Program-made: the position numbers and the translations under genes
Assembly (NCBI GenBank): GCA_039026975.1
Contig: JBCCLI010000015.1
Coordinates: forward strand, 1-35,334
Direction of reading: 5' to 3'
DNA from: JBCBKZ01 sp039026975
Lineage (GTDB): Bacteria > Bacteroidota > Bacteroidia > J057
DNA: 35,334 nucleotides
The notes under the pieces: generated by a model
Databases searched by the model: none
What the model saw: the letters and a program-made list of their open reading frames with translations, nothing else
What the model was told of the DNA's origin: nothing
Shown here: in pieces, positions 1 through 6,953 of the stretch
Layout: every line of letters starts with the position of its first letter
Numbering within the stretch: position 1 is the stretch's first letter

Positions 1-924
1 AAGCCAAAGCAGCCAATAGCTCTTCTGCTGTTCTTTCTGTGTGAACAAAATACCTGAAAGAATTAAGGCTAATCCAGGCCATGAGCTAAGATAAGCGATA
101 AACCTTTCTGCTAGATTAGTCCACGGGTAAGGGTCCATCCGCTGCGCCCAAGTCCCAAAGTACCACTCCCACATCTGGATCATCTTCAGGTAATTAGGGA
201 TAAACTCCCAGTCAGGAGCAGCAGCATTTACGCTGTTTACATGACTCCTCCATAAAAGGAATGCCAGAACTGGTAAGACAAAGACTCCTACAGTCTTCAT
301 GACCCGCTTGACTCTTCCTTGCTGGTAGGCATACCATACTAGTGGTAAGAATAGAAAGAAACCATAAGGCGCTTTGATCAGAAAACCTATGATAAATAGG
401 GCTGTACTCAGAAACCAATACTTCCATGAGGAGGAAAGAATATCCTTATGGGCATAGTACAACCCTGCCAGCATGAAAAACATGGCAGAGAAGTCTACAT
501 GTATACTCCTGGAATAGTACAGACCTAAAGGAATACAGAGGTAGATAACAGTAGCTAAGGTAGCTGTCTCCTCTTCCAGTATATGCTTCAATAATAGCCA
601 GAAATAGTAAGTACCCCCTAAAAAAAAGAGGAGGAAAATAGCTCTGGCCACAGCGTGTTTAGCCCCAAAGATATGATACCCTATGGCTGCTACAGCTTCC
701 GGTAAGGGGAACTCTAAAATGACTGTATCTTCAGTCCCCATCCAGCATACGCTTGGGTGGAGCAGGTCTATCCCGTTCTGGTAAAAGTCCCAAATATAGT
801 GAGCAGTATCACTCTGCCGCCAGGAGTGTGGATCTTCTATGTAGGGGCTAAAATGAAGGAATCTTTGCCCAATGAGCAGCAGTATCAGACCTATCCACAG
901 CCACTTTACCCAATCCGAAAACAT
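1..924 (-). CDS. GT-C family (PMT/ArnT-like) membrane glycosyltransferase, 3' end cut by window edge
   Basis: This is an open reading frame of 308 codons running off the left edge, with ATG at 924. It is a polytopic membrane protein: hydrophobic segments start at once (residues 8-20) and recur throughout. After the first helix there is an acidic pair (E30, D31) followed by HSWRQSD (33-39) and later EFPLPEA (71-77). This loop pattern is typical of the glycosyltransferase 39/PMT_2-like families, which move a sugar from a lipid-phosphate donor on the outer face of the inner membrane. The acceptor cannot be read from the sequence. The start lies 3 nt after the stop of the lipoprotein gene at 928-1443, so the two are probably co-transcribed. 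The C-terminus lies outside the window. Confidence 0.75.
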   Translation of the reverse strand, partial: MFSDWVKWLWIGLILLLIGQRFLHFSPYIEDPHSWRQSDTAHYIWDFYQNGIDLLHPSVCWMGTEDTVILEFPLPEAVAAIGYHIFGAKHAVARAIFLLFFLGGTYYFWLLLKHILEEETATLATVIYLCIPLGLYYSRSIHVDFSAMFFMLAGLYYAHKDILSSSWKYWFLSTALFIIGFLIKAPYGFFLFLPLVWYAYQQGRVKRVMKTVGVFVLPVLAFLLWRSHVNSVNAAAPDWEFIPNYLKMIQMWEWYFGTWAQRMDPYPWTNLAERFIAYLSSWPGLALILSGILFTQKEQQKSYWLLWL

Positions 925-927
925 ATC

Positions 928-1443
928 TTATTTACAGTCCTGACTAATATATTTTCCATCAAATCTAGCCTCAGTGACTTTCATCTTAGGGATTTTCACG
1001 ATCTGGTAAGGGTAGGTGATGGCCATAGTGACCATGCAGCTAGGTCCAGGAGAATAAAAATTTCTGCTTACTTGCAGGATATTCCCCTCTTGTTTGATCT
1101 CTATAATTTTCACACTATACCCCCCACTATTTTTCATTCCCATGAAGCAGCCTACCATCATATGAGTAGTAAAATCTATATCCATTTTTCCGGAGGAAGG
1201 AACATTGCTACGAAACTTCTTCCACTGCTCTTCTGAAGAGATTAATATATCCTGAGCTTGTTCCATAAGCCCTATGCCTCCGGGGTTAATGGCTTCAAAT
1301 GAAATACTTTGGGGGCCTTTCACTGTGGTATTAGTTGAAGGTGCTACCGTTTGGGCTGGACTGCTAGTCCTGCAAGCAGGCAGTAAGAGAAGTCCTATTA
1401 CCAAACAGATGGCATATTTCAGTATATTTTGCTGTGAATTCAT
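928..1443 (-). CDS. Lipoprotein with PrcB C-terminal-like domain
   Basis: A 171-residue protein is predicted when the ATG at 1443 is used; an upstream in-frame ATG at 1464 adds seven residues before the signal sequence and looks less natural. Residues 5-22 are hydrophobic and end in a lipobox (LPAC, lipidated Cys24), so the mature protein should be membrane-anchored in the envelope. The C-terminal half contains DFTTHMMVGCFMGMKNSGGY followed by an I-x-I strand, a PGPSCMV turn and TYPYQIVKIPK. This is the pattern of the PrcB C-terminal domain (PF14343), found in treponemal protease-complex subunit PrcB and many Bacteroidota lipoproteins. The function is unknown. It is followed 3 nt later by the glycosyltransferase gene, and its 5' end overlaps the divergent gene at 1434. 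Confidence 0.7.
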   Translation of the reverse strand: MNSQQNILKYAICLVIGLLLLPACRTSSPAQTVAPSTNTTVKGPQSISFEAINPGGIGLMEQAQDILISSEEQWKKFRSNVPSSGKMDIDFTTHMMVGCFMGMKNSGGYSVKIIEIKQEGNILQVSRNFYSPGPSCMVTMAITYPYQIVKIPKMKVTEARFDGKYISQDCK

Positions 1444-1889
1444 TTGGAGATATACCTTTTGCATTTCCTCAATATACCCTTCGATATCGCGAACAGCAAG
1501 GACAAACCCAGGTTTGGGATGAATTACGGAAGAAGTGGGTGGTCCTGACTGGGGAGGAATATGTTCGACAGCAGCTAGTCTCCTTCATCACTCAGGAGAA
1601 GAAGATTGGGAAAGGAAGGATAGGGATAGAAAAGGAGATCCACTACCATCAGCTCAGAAAAAGGTTTGACCTTGTGATCTTTGATCAGGAGGCCAGGCCC
1701 TTTATTCTCATAGAATGTAAAGCCCCTGCTGTAAAGTTGAGTGAACAGACTCTTCATCAGATAGCCAGGTATAACCAGGTTTTTCAAGCACAGCACCTTC
1801 TGCTTACTAATGGCCCTACGCTCTGGTTTTTCTCCAGAAATACTGAGGGAACATATGATTATCAGGAAAAGGGGTGGTATGAGGACTAG
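1434..1889 (+). CDS. Small protein with type I restriction HsdR N-terminal (endonuclease-like) domain
   Basis: A 151-residue protein made almost entirely of the HSDR_N_2 domain (PF13588). Visible landmarks are FPQYTLRYR (11-19), the RKKWVVLTGEEYVRQ block, EKEIHY, RFDLVIFD and the IECKAP motif. The last two supply the Asp and Glu-x-Lys of the PD-(D/E)XK nuclease fold. Stand-alone versions of this length are common in Bacteroidota and lack the helicase part of HsdR; no restriction role has been shown for them to my knowledge. The only in-frame start found is GTG at 1434, which overlaps the start of the divergent lipoprotein gene by 10 bp. The TAG stop (1887-1889) interlocks with the stop of the convergent gene (1886-1888), so there is no room for a terminator between them. 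Confidence 0.75.
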   Translation: MNSFGDIPFAFPQYTLRYREQQGQTQVWDELRKKWVVLTGEEYVRQQLVSFITQEKKIGKGRIGIEKEIHYHQLRKRFDLVIFDQEARPFILIECKAPAVKLSEQTLHQIARYNQVFQAQHLLLTNGPTLWFFSRNTEGTYDYQEKGWYED

Positions 1890-3187
1890 TCTATCACTCT
1901 CCTCACAAACCAGGTATCATTCAGGGTAACACCTAACTGGAAGCGGGCATAAAGCTCTTCCAAAGGTTGGCTGTTAAGGTTTCCTCGCCGCCCAAAAATA
2001 AAGCTCATATTTATCCTGGAGGAGGCACGCCCTCTGTCAAATCTATTGGTAGCTTTTAAAGCGGAGGGTAAGGCAAATCCAAAGGTAACCCCTACATCAT
2101 TAACAGCTTCCTCTTCAAACAGTATATAGCTCTGCTTTACATATCCCCCAAATCTGTAAGAAACCCGGTTGAAATATTTATTAGACTCATAGTTAGGCGT
2201 CCATTCTCCCCCTACAGATACTCTCCAATCAGCCCCTAGGTCTACATCATCATCAAAATACTCAAAAGTGGACCAGTCCTGATAAACAAAATCTGCTCCT
2301 AAAGACCATCTGGCAGGCTTATGAATCATAGCTCCTACTCCTATTCTCAAAGGAAGAATGACATCTCCTTCCTGGTCTCTGATGGTGTCATTAAGGGTAC
2401 TGGTAGGATCAAAGGAATTAACCAGGAAAGTTTGTCTGGATCCCTCCAGGGTAGACTGAATATCCATGGAGGCCCCTAATCGTAAGAATACCCCATCAGT
2501 CCCTTTAATACTATCTATCACGTACATGCCGCCAAAGGAGGCCCCGGGTCCTGAGAGGTAAATATCTTCATCAAATCTTGCTGGAAGAAAATTGGTAGCT
2601 CCTGTATTTAAGGTGGCTTCACTACTATATTCTGTCCGTCCAAAATTGAAGTTAAAGCTAGCCCCTACCCTTAGTTTTCTCTTTAGTAGTCTCACACCTA
2701 TACCCCCATACACTTGATTTAATCCTCCCTGGCCTTGATAGTTAGCCAGCTCTGAAAAAGTAGTATCTCCCACAGCTATGTTCTCCCGCAAGCTATTTAC
2801 GTTATAGCCTACTATGCTGTAGGGGGCAAATCCCATTACCAATATCACTTTTCTATTAGAAGAAAATCCTAAGCCTATGTTTTGGAAACCAGCCGTTACC
2901 TGGTCTTCATTAGTAATATCAGATCTAAGAGAACTGTACTGCCCAAATCCGGATATATCCAGAGTAGTATACACTAAATCAGCAAAACTGCCAGGATTCT
3001 GCCTATTGATAGAGAAATAATTATCTGTGGCTATGCTTATTCCCCCCATAGCTGCATTCCTAGCATTTATATTTCCTTGGATATCTCCTATTCCATACCT
3101 GGAATAGGGACTGATGGTCAGCTCCTGAGCTAGTAGGGTAGTTCCCCCCAAAATCAGCATCAGCACAGAACAAAGCAGTTTTTTCAT
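1886..3187 (-). CDS. Outer-membrane beta-barrel protein downstream of coaX
   Basis: A 433-residue protein with an N-terminal signal peptide (residues 1-20, cleavage before Gln21). The remainder is rich in alternating strands and ends in an aromatic-rich stretch (ARFQLGVTLNDTWFVRRVID), consistent with a FadL/porin-like outer-membrane barrel. It has the ISPYSRYGIGD and NARNAAMGGI blocks near the N-terminus that recur in Bacteroidota outer-membrane proteins. The ATG overlaps the coaX stop as ATGA, so translation is coupled. In related genomes a barrel gene commonly sits directly after coaX, often before LPS-export genes, but here the next gene is convergent and no lptC follows. The substrate is unknown. 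Confidence 0.75.
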   Translation of the reverse strand: MKKLLCSVLMLILGGTTLLAQELTISPYSRYGIGDIQGNINARNAAMGGISIATDNYFSINRQNPGSFADLVYTTLDISGFGQYSSLRSDITNEDQVTAGFQNIGLGFSSNRKVILVMGFAPYSIVGYNVNSLRENIAVGDTTFSELANYQGQGGLNQVYGGIGVRLLKRKLRVGASFNFNFGRTEYSSEATLNTGATNFLPARFDEDIYLSGPGASFGGMYVIDSIKGTDGVFLRLGASMDIQSTLEGSRQTFLVNSFDPTSTLNDTIRDQEGDVILPLRIGVGAMIHKPARWSLGADFVYQDWSTFEYFDDDVDLGADWRVSVGGEWTPNYESNKYFNRVSYRFGGYVKQSYILFEEEAVNDVGVTFGFALPSALKATNRFDRGRASSRINMSFIFGRRGNLNSQPLEELYARFQLGVTLNDTWFVRRVID

Positions 3188-3951
3188 GAATGTTGTAAGA
3201 TATAGTGAATTCCCTTTAGGACCAGTTCAGGGTCGACAAAGTTGATGCTTTTTAATTGATTTTCAAACCGTATTCCATCTCCTCCTGTAAGAAAGACTAT
3301 GGGTTGTTCTCCTAATTCTTCTGCAAAGCGGTTAGCCATCTGCTGAACTTCTGCCAAAAGGCCATGTACTACCCCTGAACGTATACTCGTATGGGTAGTG
3401 TTGCCTATGACAGGATTTTCCCCCTCCATCTCTACCAAAGGTAGGGAAGCAGTATAGGCATGAAGAGAAGAAAACCGCATTTGTAACCCAGGGGAAATAG
3501 CTCCTCCCAAGTATGCCCCTTCTGCGTTCATAAGGTCATAGGTAATGGCTGTCCCAATGTCTATTACTAATACGGCCTTGTCTGGAAATTGCGCTCTTGC
3601 TCCTATTACTCCTAGAATTCTATCCGTCCCCAGCGTATGGGGTGTTTTATAGGTATTGATAATGGGAAGTGAGTCGTCTACCTGGATACGTCTTATCTGA
3701 AAATGCTTAGAGAAAGGACCCTCAGTCAACCATTTTTCCCAATCAGTATGCTTACCTGTGCGAATCCAACCCAAGGGAACTGCCCCTGAGAGGGGTAGGC
3801 TGATTAGTAGAGCCTCCAACTGCTGGGGCTCATCTGGGAGAAAAGCTAGGGAAGCTGATAATTGTCCGTTAGTAAATAATCCTACTTTGACTAAGGTGTT
3901 CCCCTCATCTACTGCCAGCAAATAGGAAGAAAAATCGTTTTGGGTAGCCAT
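3184..3951 (-). CDS. coaX: Type III pantothenate kinase
   Basis: CoaX phosphorylates pantothenate with ATP, the first step of coenzyme A synthesis, in the cytoplasm. The ATG at 3951 gives 255 residues, normal for the family; a longer frame reaching 4086 lies inside birA and is rejected. Motifs in order: the N-terminal nucleotide-binding DEGNT (15-19; usually D-x-G-N-T), LGTDR (107-111, holding the presumed catalytic base Asp110; usually GADR), DIGTAIT (131-137), YLGGAISPG (147-155) and a C-terminal TGGDG. The start is 2 nt after the birA stop and the end overlaps the next ATG by 4 bp, giving a birA-coaX-barrel operon. Type III enzymes are not inhibited by CoA, so control at this step is likely weak. 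Confidence 0.95.
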   Translation of the reverse strand: MATQNDFSSYLLAVDEGNTLVKVGLFTNGQLSASLAFLPDEPQQLEALLISLPLSGAVPLGWIRTGKHTDWEKWLTEGPFSKHFQIRRIQVDDSLPIINTYKTPHTLGTDRILGVIGARAQFPDKAVLVIDIGTAITYDLMNAEGAYLGGAISPGLQMRFSSLHAYTASLPLVEMEGENPVIGNTTHTSIRSGVVHGLLAEVQQMANRFAEELGEQPIVFLTGGDGIRFENQLKSINFVDPELVLKGIHYILQHS

Positions 3952-3953
3952 GG

Positions 3954-4733
3954 CTAGCAGAATGAGATTTCTTTTAAGCCAAAGGTGCGCTGCCTTCCTT
4001 CTATCTCCATCAAAATATCTCCGGATGGCTCCACCGCTATGACTTGGGCTAACATTTCTTTCCCTTCTTTTGAGACATGTATCCATTCCCGGAAGCCGTA
4101 TAGATGCTGATAATACTCTTGGTCAAGCGCCTGGGAGCCTCTTTCTCTTACCCTTAGGTAGCGGGACTCTATTTGGTGCAACATTTCAGTTAGGACCTCT
4201 TCCCTATCATAGTTTTTTCCGGTGTGGGCTTTCATAGAGGTAGCAGTAGCCTGAACGGATGCTGGAAATAGCAGCTGGTTCACATTAGCCCCTATTCCTA
4301 TTACAGTGGACTTAAGTAGGGCAGCGGTAAGTTGATTCTCAATGAGAATCCCAGCTACCTTTCTATGGTTTATTCTCACATCATTAGGCCACTTTACCTG
4401 CACCAGGGCATCAGGCATAAAGTACTGAATAGCTGCTCTTACCCCCAGACAGGCGGCTTTACTGAGGGAGAATACGTCTTTTAACGGTAGGAAAGTGGGA
4501 TAGTAGATCAGGCTGAAAGTCAAGTTTTTCCCCTCCTCAGAAAACCAACTGTTTCCTCTTTGGCCTTTTCCGGCAGTCTGTTTATGTGCCCAGATTACAG
4601 TCCCTTCAGGTAAGTCTGTATCCAGAAGTTTGATAGCAGCCACGTTAGTGGAATCTATTTCAGCTAGCTCAATAAAATTCTTTCCCGTAAATAAGGTAGC
4701 CAAACTGATATTTTTGTTAAATTTGATTAGCAC
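3954..4733 (-). CDS. birA: Biotin-[acetyl-CoA-carboxylase] ligase, class I (no DNA-binding domain)
   Basis: The protein activates biotin to biotinyl-AMP and attaches it to the lysine of biotin-carboxyl-carrier domains. In 259 residues the catalytic domain starts almost at once, with DSTN at 27-30, the biotinyl-AMP loop GKGQRGNSW at 55-63, KWPND at 114-118, KVAGILIE at 125-132 and IGIGANVN near 146. There is no N-terminal helix-turn-helix, so this is a ligase only, not a repressor of biotin synthesis. The C-terminal domain (about 210-259) is the small SH3-like cap. The first codon is GTG at 4733. A start a few codons later is possible because the family begins close to the LFTGKNFIEL strand. 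It is the first gene of the birA-coaX-barrel operon. Confidence 0.93.
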   Translation of the reverse strand: MLIKFNKNISLATLFTGKNFIELAEIDSTNVAAIKLLDTDLPEGTVIWAHKQTAGKGQRGNSWFSEEGKNLTFSLIYYPTFLPLKDVFSLSKAACLGVRAAIQYFMPDALVQVKWPNDVRINHRKVAGILIENQLTAALLKSTVIGIGANVNQLLFPASVQATATSMKAHTGKNYDREEVLTEMLHQIESRYLRVRERGSQALDQEYYQHLYGFREWIHVSKEGKEMLAQVIAVEPSGDILMEIEGRQRTFGLKEISFC

Positions 4734-4947
4734 CCAATCGCAAACGTGCTATTTAGCTGGAAAAAGCTCCAGCCCTTATAACGCAATTTATCATTCTATT
4801 TAACAACTATATGATTAAAGCAAGCTGTTTATTCACTACTTACGGTTATAGCGCCCAGTCCCAGTTTTCACGTCTTTCCATCCTCTCACCCTCCCTCAGA
4901 GAATATATCCAAACCAGGCCGCTGAATCTCCGTAAGTCTATTCACCT
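4734..4947. promoter_or_regulatory. Divergent intergenic region birA/rsfS
   Basis: A 214-bp non-coding gap between two divergently read housekeeping genes must carry both promoters. I could not find a convincing TTTG / TAnnTTTG pair on either strand, and no strong hairpin is visible. Confidence 0.4.
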
Positions 4948-5310
4948 ATGAGAGATACGATAGTAGAAACCAAGACCCTCTGTGATACAGCTATCCAGGC
5001 CTTGGAAGAGATCAAAGGACAGCAAATAGTATTGATGGATTTAAGAGAGGTGGAGAGTGCTGTTTCTGATTATTTTGTGATATGCACAGGTACTTCTGAT
5101 AGGCACGTTCAGTCTCTTGCAGACTCTGTGCTGGATGAGATGAAAAAAATGGGGGAAATCCCCATTAGTAAGGAAGGGGTACAACATGGTGAATGGGTAC
5201 TCCTGGATTATGCTTCTCTGGTCATACACATATTCCAGCAAGACCAGCGAAATTTCTACAGACTAGAAGACCTGTGGGGAGATGCTAGCTTTACAACAGT
5301 AGGAGAATAA
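4948..5310 (+). CDS. rsfS: Ribosome silencing factor RsfS
   Basis: RsfS (RsfA, formerly Iojap/DUF143) binds ribosomal protein uL14 and blocks joining of the 30S and 50S subunits when nutrients are scarce. The 120-residue length is normal. Diagnostic stretches are DLREVESAVSDYFVICTGTS (residues 31-50), then SDRHVQ, EGVQHGEWVLLDY and VIHIF. The C-terminal RNFYRLEDLWGDA is the usual end of the family. In many Bacteroidota rsfS is divergent from birA, as here, but is followed by ftsH. In this genome ftsH is absent from that slot and a convergent leucine-rich-repeat gene ends 3 nt after the rsfS stop. Confidence 0.95.
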   Translation: MRDTIVETKTLCDTAIQALEEIKGQQIVLMDLREVESAVSDYFVICTGTSDRHVQSLADSVLDEMKKMGEIPISKEGVQHGEWVLLDYASLVIHIFQQDQRNFYRLEDLWGDASFTTVGE

Positions 5311-5313
5311 CTT

Positions 5314-5883
5314 TTAGGACAAAATCTGGCAGGTAGGCGCGTACTCTTTCACTATCCCCCACTCATGTTCCGGGATACTGTTAAAGTAGGCTGAAATTAT
5401 GCTTAGGTTTTCCATACGTGTTACCCCTAAAATAGATTTTAGCCCACAAGAATTACAGTACAGCTCACGTAGATTGGTCAGATTATGAATCTTCTCCTGT
5501 ATGGGGTAATCTATATAGGTGTAGGACACATCCAACACCTCTAGATTAGGAGTATCCGGCAGAGTAGTCAGATAATCAAATTCACAAAACGTAGCGTGGA
5601 GTTCTTTCAGATTATTGAGGTATGCAATAGGACTCAGGTCTTTTACTAAGGTCTCACTGATGTCCAGGCTTCTTATGTTGGGCATGTAGGCCAGTGGAGA
5701 AAGATCACTAATGGGATGGCCATAGCAGTCAAGCTCTTCTATAGTCAATAAATACTCAAGGTCCTTAGGGCCAAAGCAGTCCTCTAGCTCCAGGTTAGCA
5801 GCTAGAATATTTTTCCACTCTTTGGATAAGGAGTTCCATAAACGGCAGTAATCAGAAGGACTAGATTTGGGTACGTTAGACAT
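5314..5883 (-). CDS. Leucine-rich-repeat protein of unknown role
   Basis: A 189-residue protein with no signal peptide, so probably cytoplasmic. From residue 40 on it is a chain of short leucine-rich repeats of the internalin/SDS22 kind: ISDLSPLAYMPNIRSLDIS, then VKDLSPIAYLNNLKELHA, then LPDTPNLEVLDVSYT, then IHNLTNLRELYC. There are roughly five to six units of 21-23 residues. Such repeats form a curved protein-binding surface with no catalytic residues. The gene is alone: rsfS converges on it (3-nt gap) and a 358-bp gap lies upstream. Nothing around it names a partner. It occupies the place where ftsH is often found next to rsfS. Confidence 0.75.
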   Translation of the reverse strand: MSNVPKSSPSDYCRLWNSLSKEWKNILAANLELEDCFGPKDLEYLLTIEELDCYGHPISDLSPLAYMPNIRSLDISETLVKDLSPIAYLNNLKELHATFCEFDYLTTLPDTPNLEVLDVSYTYIDYPIQEKIHNLTNLRELYCNSCGLKSILGVTRMENLSIISAYFNSIPEHEWGIVKEYAPTCQILS

Positions 5884-6241
5884 AGCCTGCGTGTTTGAAA
5901 TCCAAATAAAGCCTAATGAATATGACTTCTCTTACAGATAGGAGATAAACATTACATGAGAATAATAGCTAGCATTCTCGTATTAAAAGCAACACATTTT
6001 TTCTTGCTGAACCATTCAGTAAACCAAACAAAATAAGGATGATCCAGGGAGAGAACGGAGCTTTGGAGATATGAAATGCCGATTTTATCAAAAACTACAT
6101 GGCAGGAAATTACGAGTTTTCAGAAAGGATAGCTCTATTTTCCTGCGTAAGAGAAAAAGCCTAAACACAAAAAAACGCATTTTCTTCTTCAATATTGAAA
6201 AAAATGCGCCATTTCTAACCTAGATGGCCAGAAGTAAGACC
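5884..6241. other. 358-bp non-coding gap between LRR gene and the 6242 gene
   Basis: No coding frame is convincing here. The right end holds the terminator of the gene at 6242 (6171-6208). In the middle there is an 8-bp perfect inverted repeat (6102-6109 with 6139-6146, GCAGGAAA/TTTCCTGC) that can be lengthened by an inner GAG/CTC pairing. It has no U-run, so it is not a standard terminator. The left end must hold the LRR-gene promoter, but I could not place it. Confidence 0.4.
6171..6208 (-). terminator. Rho-independent terminator of the 6242-6832 gene
   Basis: Read on the minus strand, a stem starting CGCATTTT pairs imperfectly with its partner around an AATATT centre and is followed by a T-run (the A-run at 6171-6175 on plus). 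It sits about 33 nt after the stop of the minus-strand gene. Confidence 0.6.
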
Positions 6242-6832
6242 TTAGGCCTTCTGAAATTTTTCTTTGATCTGGGTGACGGGTAGGTCCATTAGCTCAAAAT
6301 TAGGATGGATATTCTTCAGGAGATCAAATTTCTCACAGTACATACTTGTAGACTTTTGGTTCTTTTCCACAAAGTTTGAAAGCTTCAAAAAGTATTCTTT
6401 AACAGTAGGATGAGCTTTCTCCAAGATTAGGGCTCGAAGCTTATCTATCTCGAACTGTTTTTCTCTGGCTATGTAAGTAATAAGGAGGGACTTCATCCTC
6501 TTCTGCTCCAGGTCATAGAAGTCAGACTCAGAAAATGACTTTACTAGCTGGTATAAGTAAATACGCTGGTCAGGGTTTTCCATATACTCACTGAGTTTAT
6601 CCCAGAACAAGTAGGGTATGTATATTCCCCCAAAACGAGAGGCAGACTGAACTAAAAATCTATTGAATGTATCCTCATCTTCACCAGCTTCATGGTGCAA
6701 CTCTGTCAGCTCTTTTACGATATCTTCACGGCGTTCTTCAAAATCTTCTCCTTCAAATTTATCTTCTATGTTATCTAATAGCTTAGCAATCTCCATTATG
6801 TATGATTTATCAATTTTAAGTGGGGGGATCAA
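6242..6832 (-). CDS. Hypothetical protein, charged, alpha-helical
   Basis: I do not recognise this 196-residue protein. It has no signal peptide, no membrane segment and no cysteine-rich motif. It is rich in Glu, Lys, Leu and Phe, with predicted helices over almost all its length, and an acidic stretch near residues 24-58 (EDKFEGEDFEERREDI and GEDEDTF). The ATG at 6832 is the longest start; a second ATG 12 codons in (6796) is equally plausible. It lies downstream of recQ on the same strand with a 121-bp gap and has its own terminator, so it may share the recQ transcript. The position suggests nothing firm about its role. Confidence 0.55.
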   Translation of the reverse strand: MIPPLKIDKSYIMEIAKLLDNIEDKFEGEDFEERREDIVKELTELHHEAGEDEDTFNRFLVQSASRFGGIYIPYLFWDKLSEYMENPDQRIYLYQLVKSFSESDFYDLEQKRMKSLLITYIAREKQFEIDKLRALILEKAHPTVKEYFLKLSNFVEKNQKSTSMYCEKFDLLKNIHPNFELMDLPVTQIKEKFQKA

Positions 6833-6953
6833 AAAATGATTTGAGTCCGATAGCTAAAATTACGAAAAGCCATAGTCCAGAACAAAATTCTGCCTATAGC
6901 TAACTGTATTTAATTCAGCAGGTTGTATTATCTCTAACGGGATATCCCGGGAT

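Noticed and set aside
757..1236. 159-codon plus-strand frame
   Set aside because: It is antisense to the glycosyltransferase and lipoprotein genes, both of which show clear family motifs.
1434..1889. Type I restriction-modification system
   Set aside because: Only the small HsdR N-terminal domain exists; no helicase part, HsdM or HsdS is nearby.
3952..4086. N-terminal extension of coaX by 45 residues
   Set aside because: It lies wholly within birA in another frame and has no CoaX similarity; ATG 3951 follows the birA stop by 2 nt.
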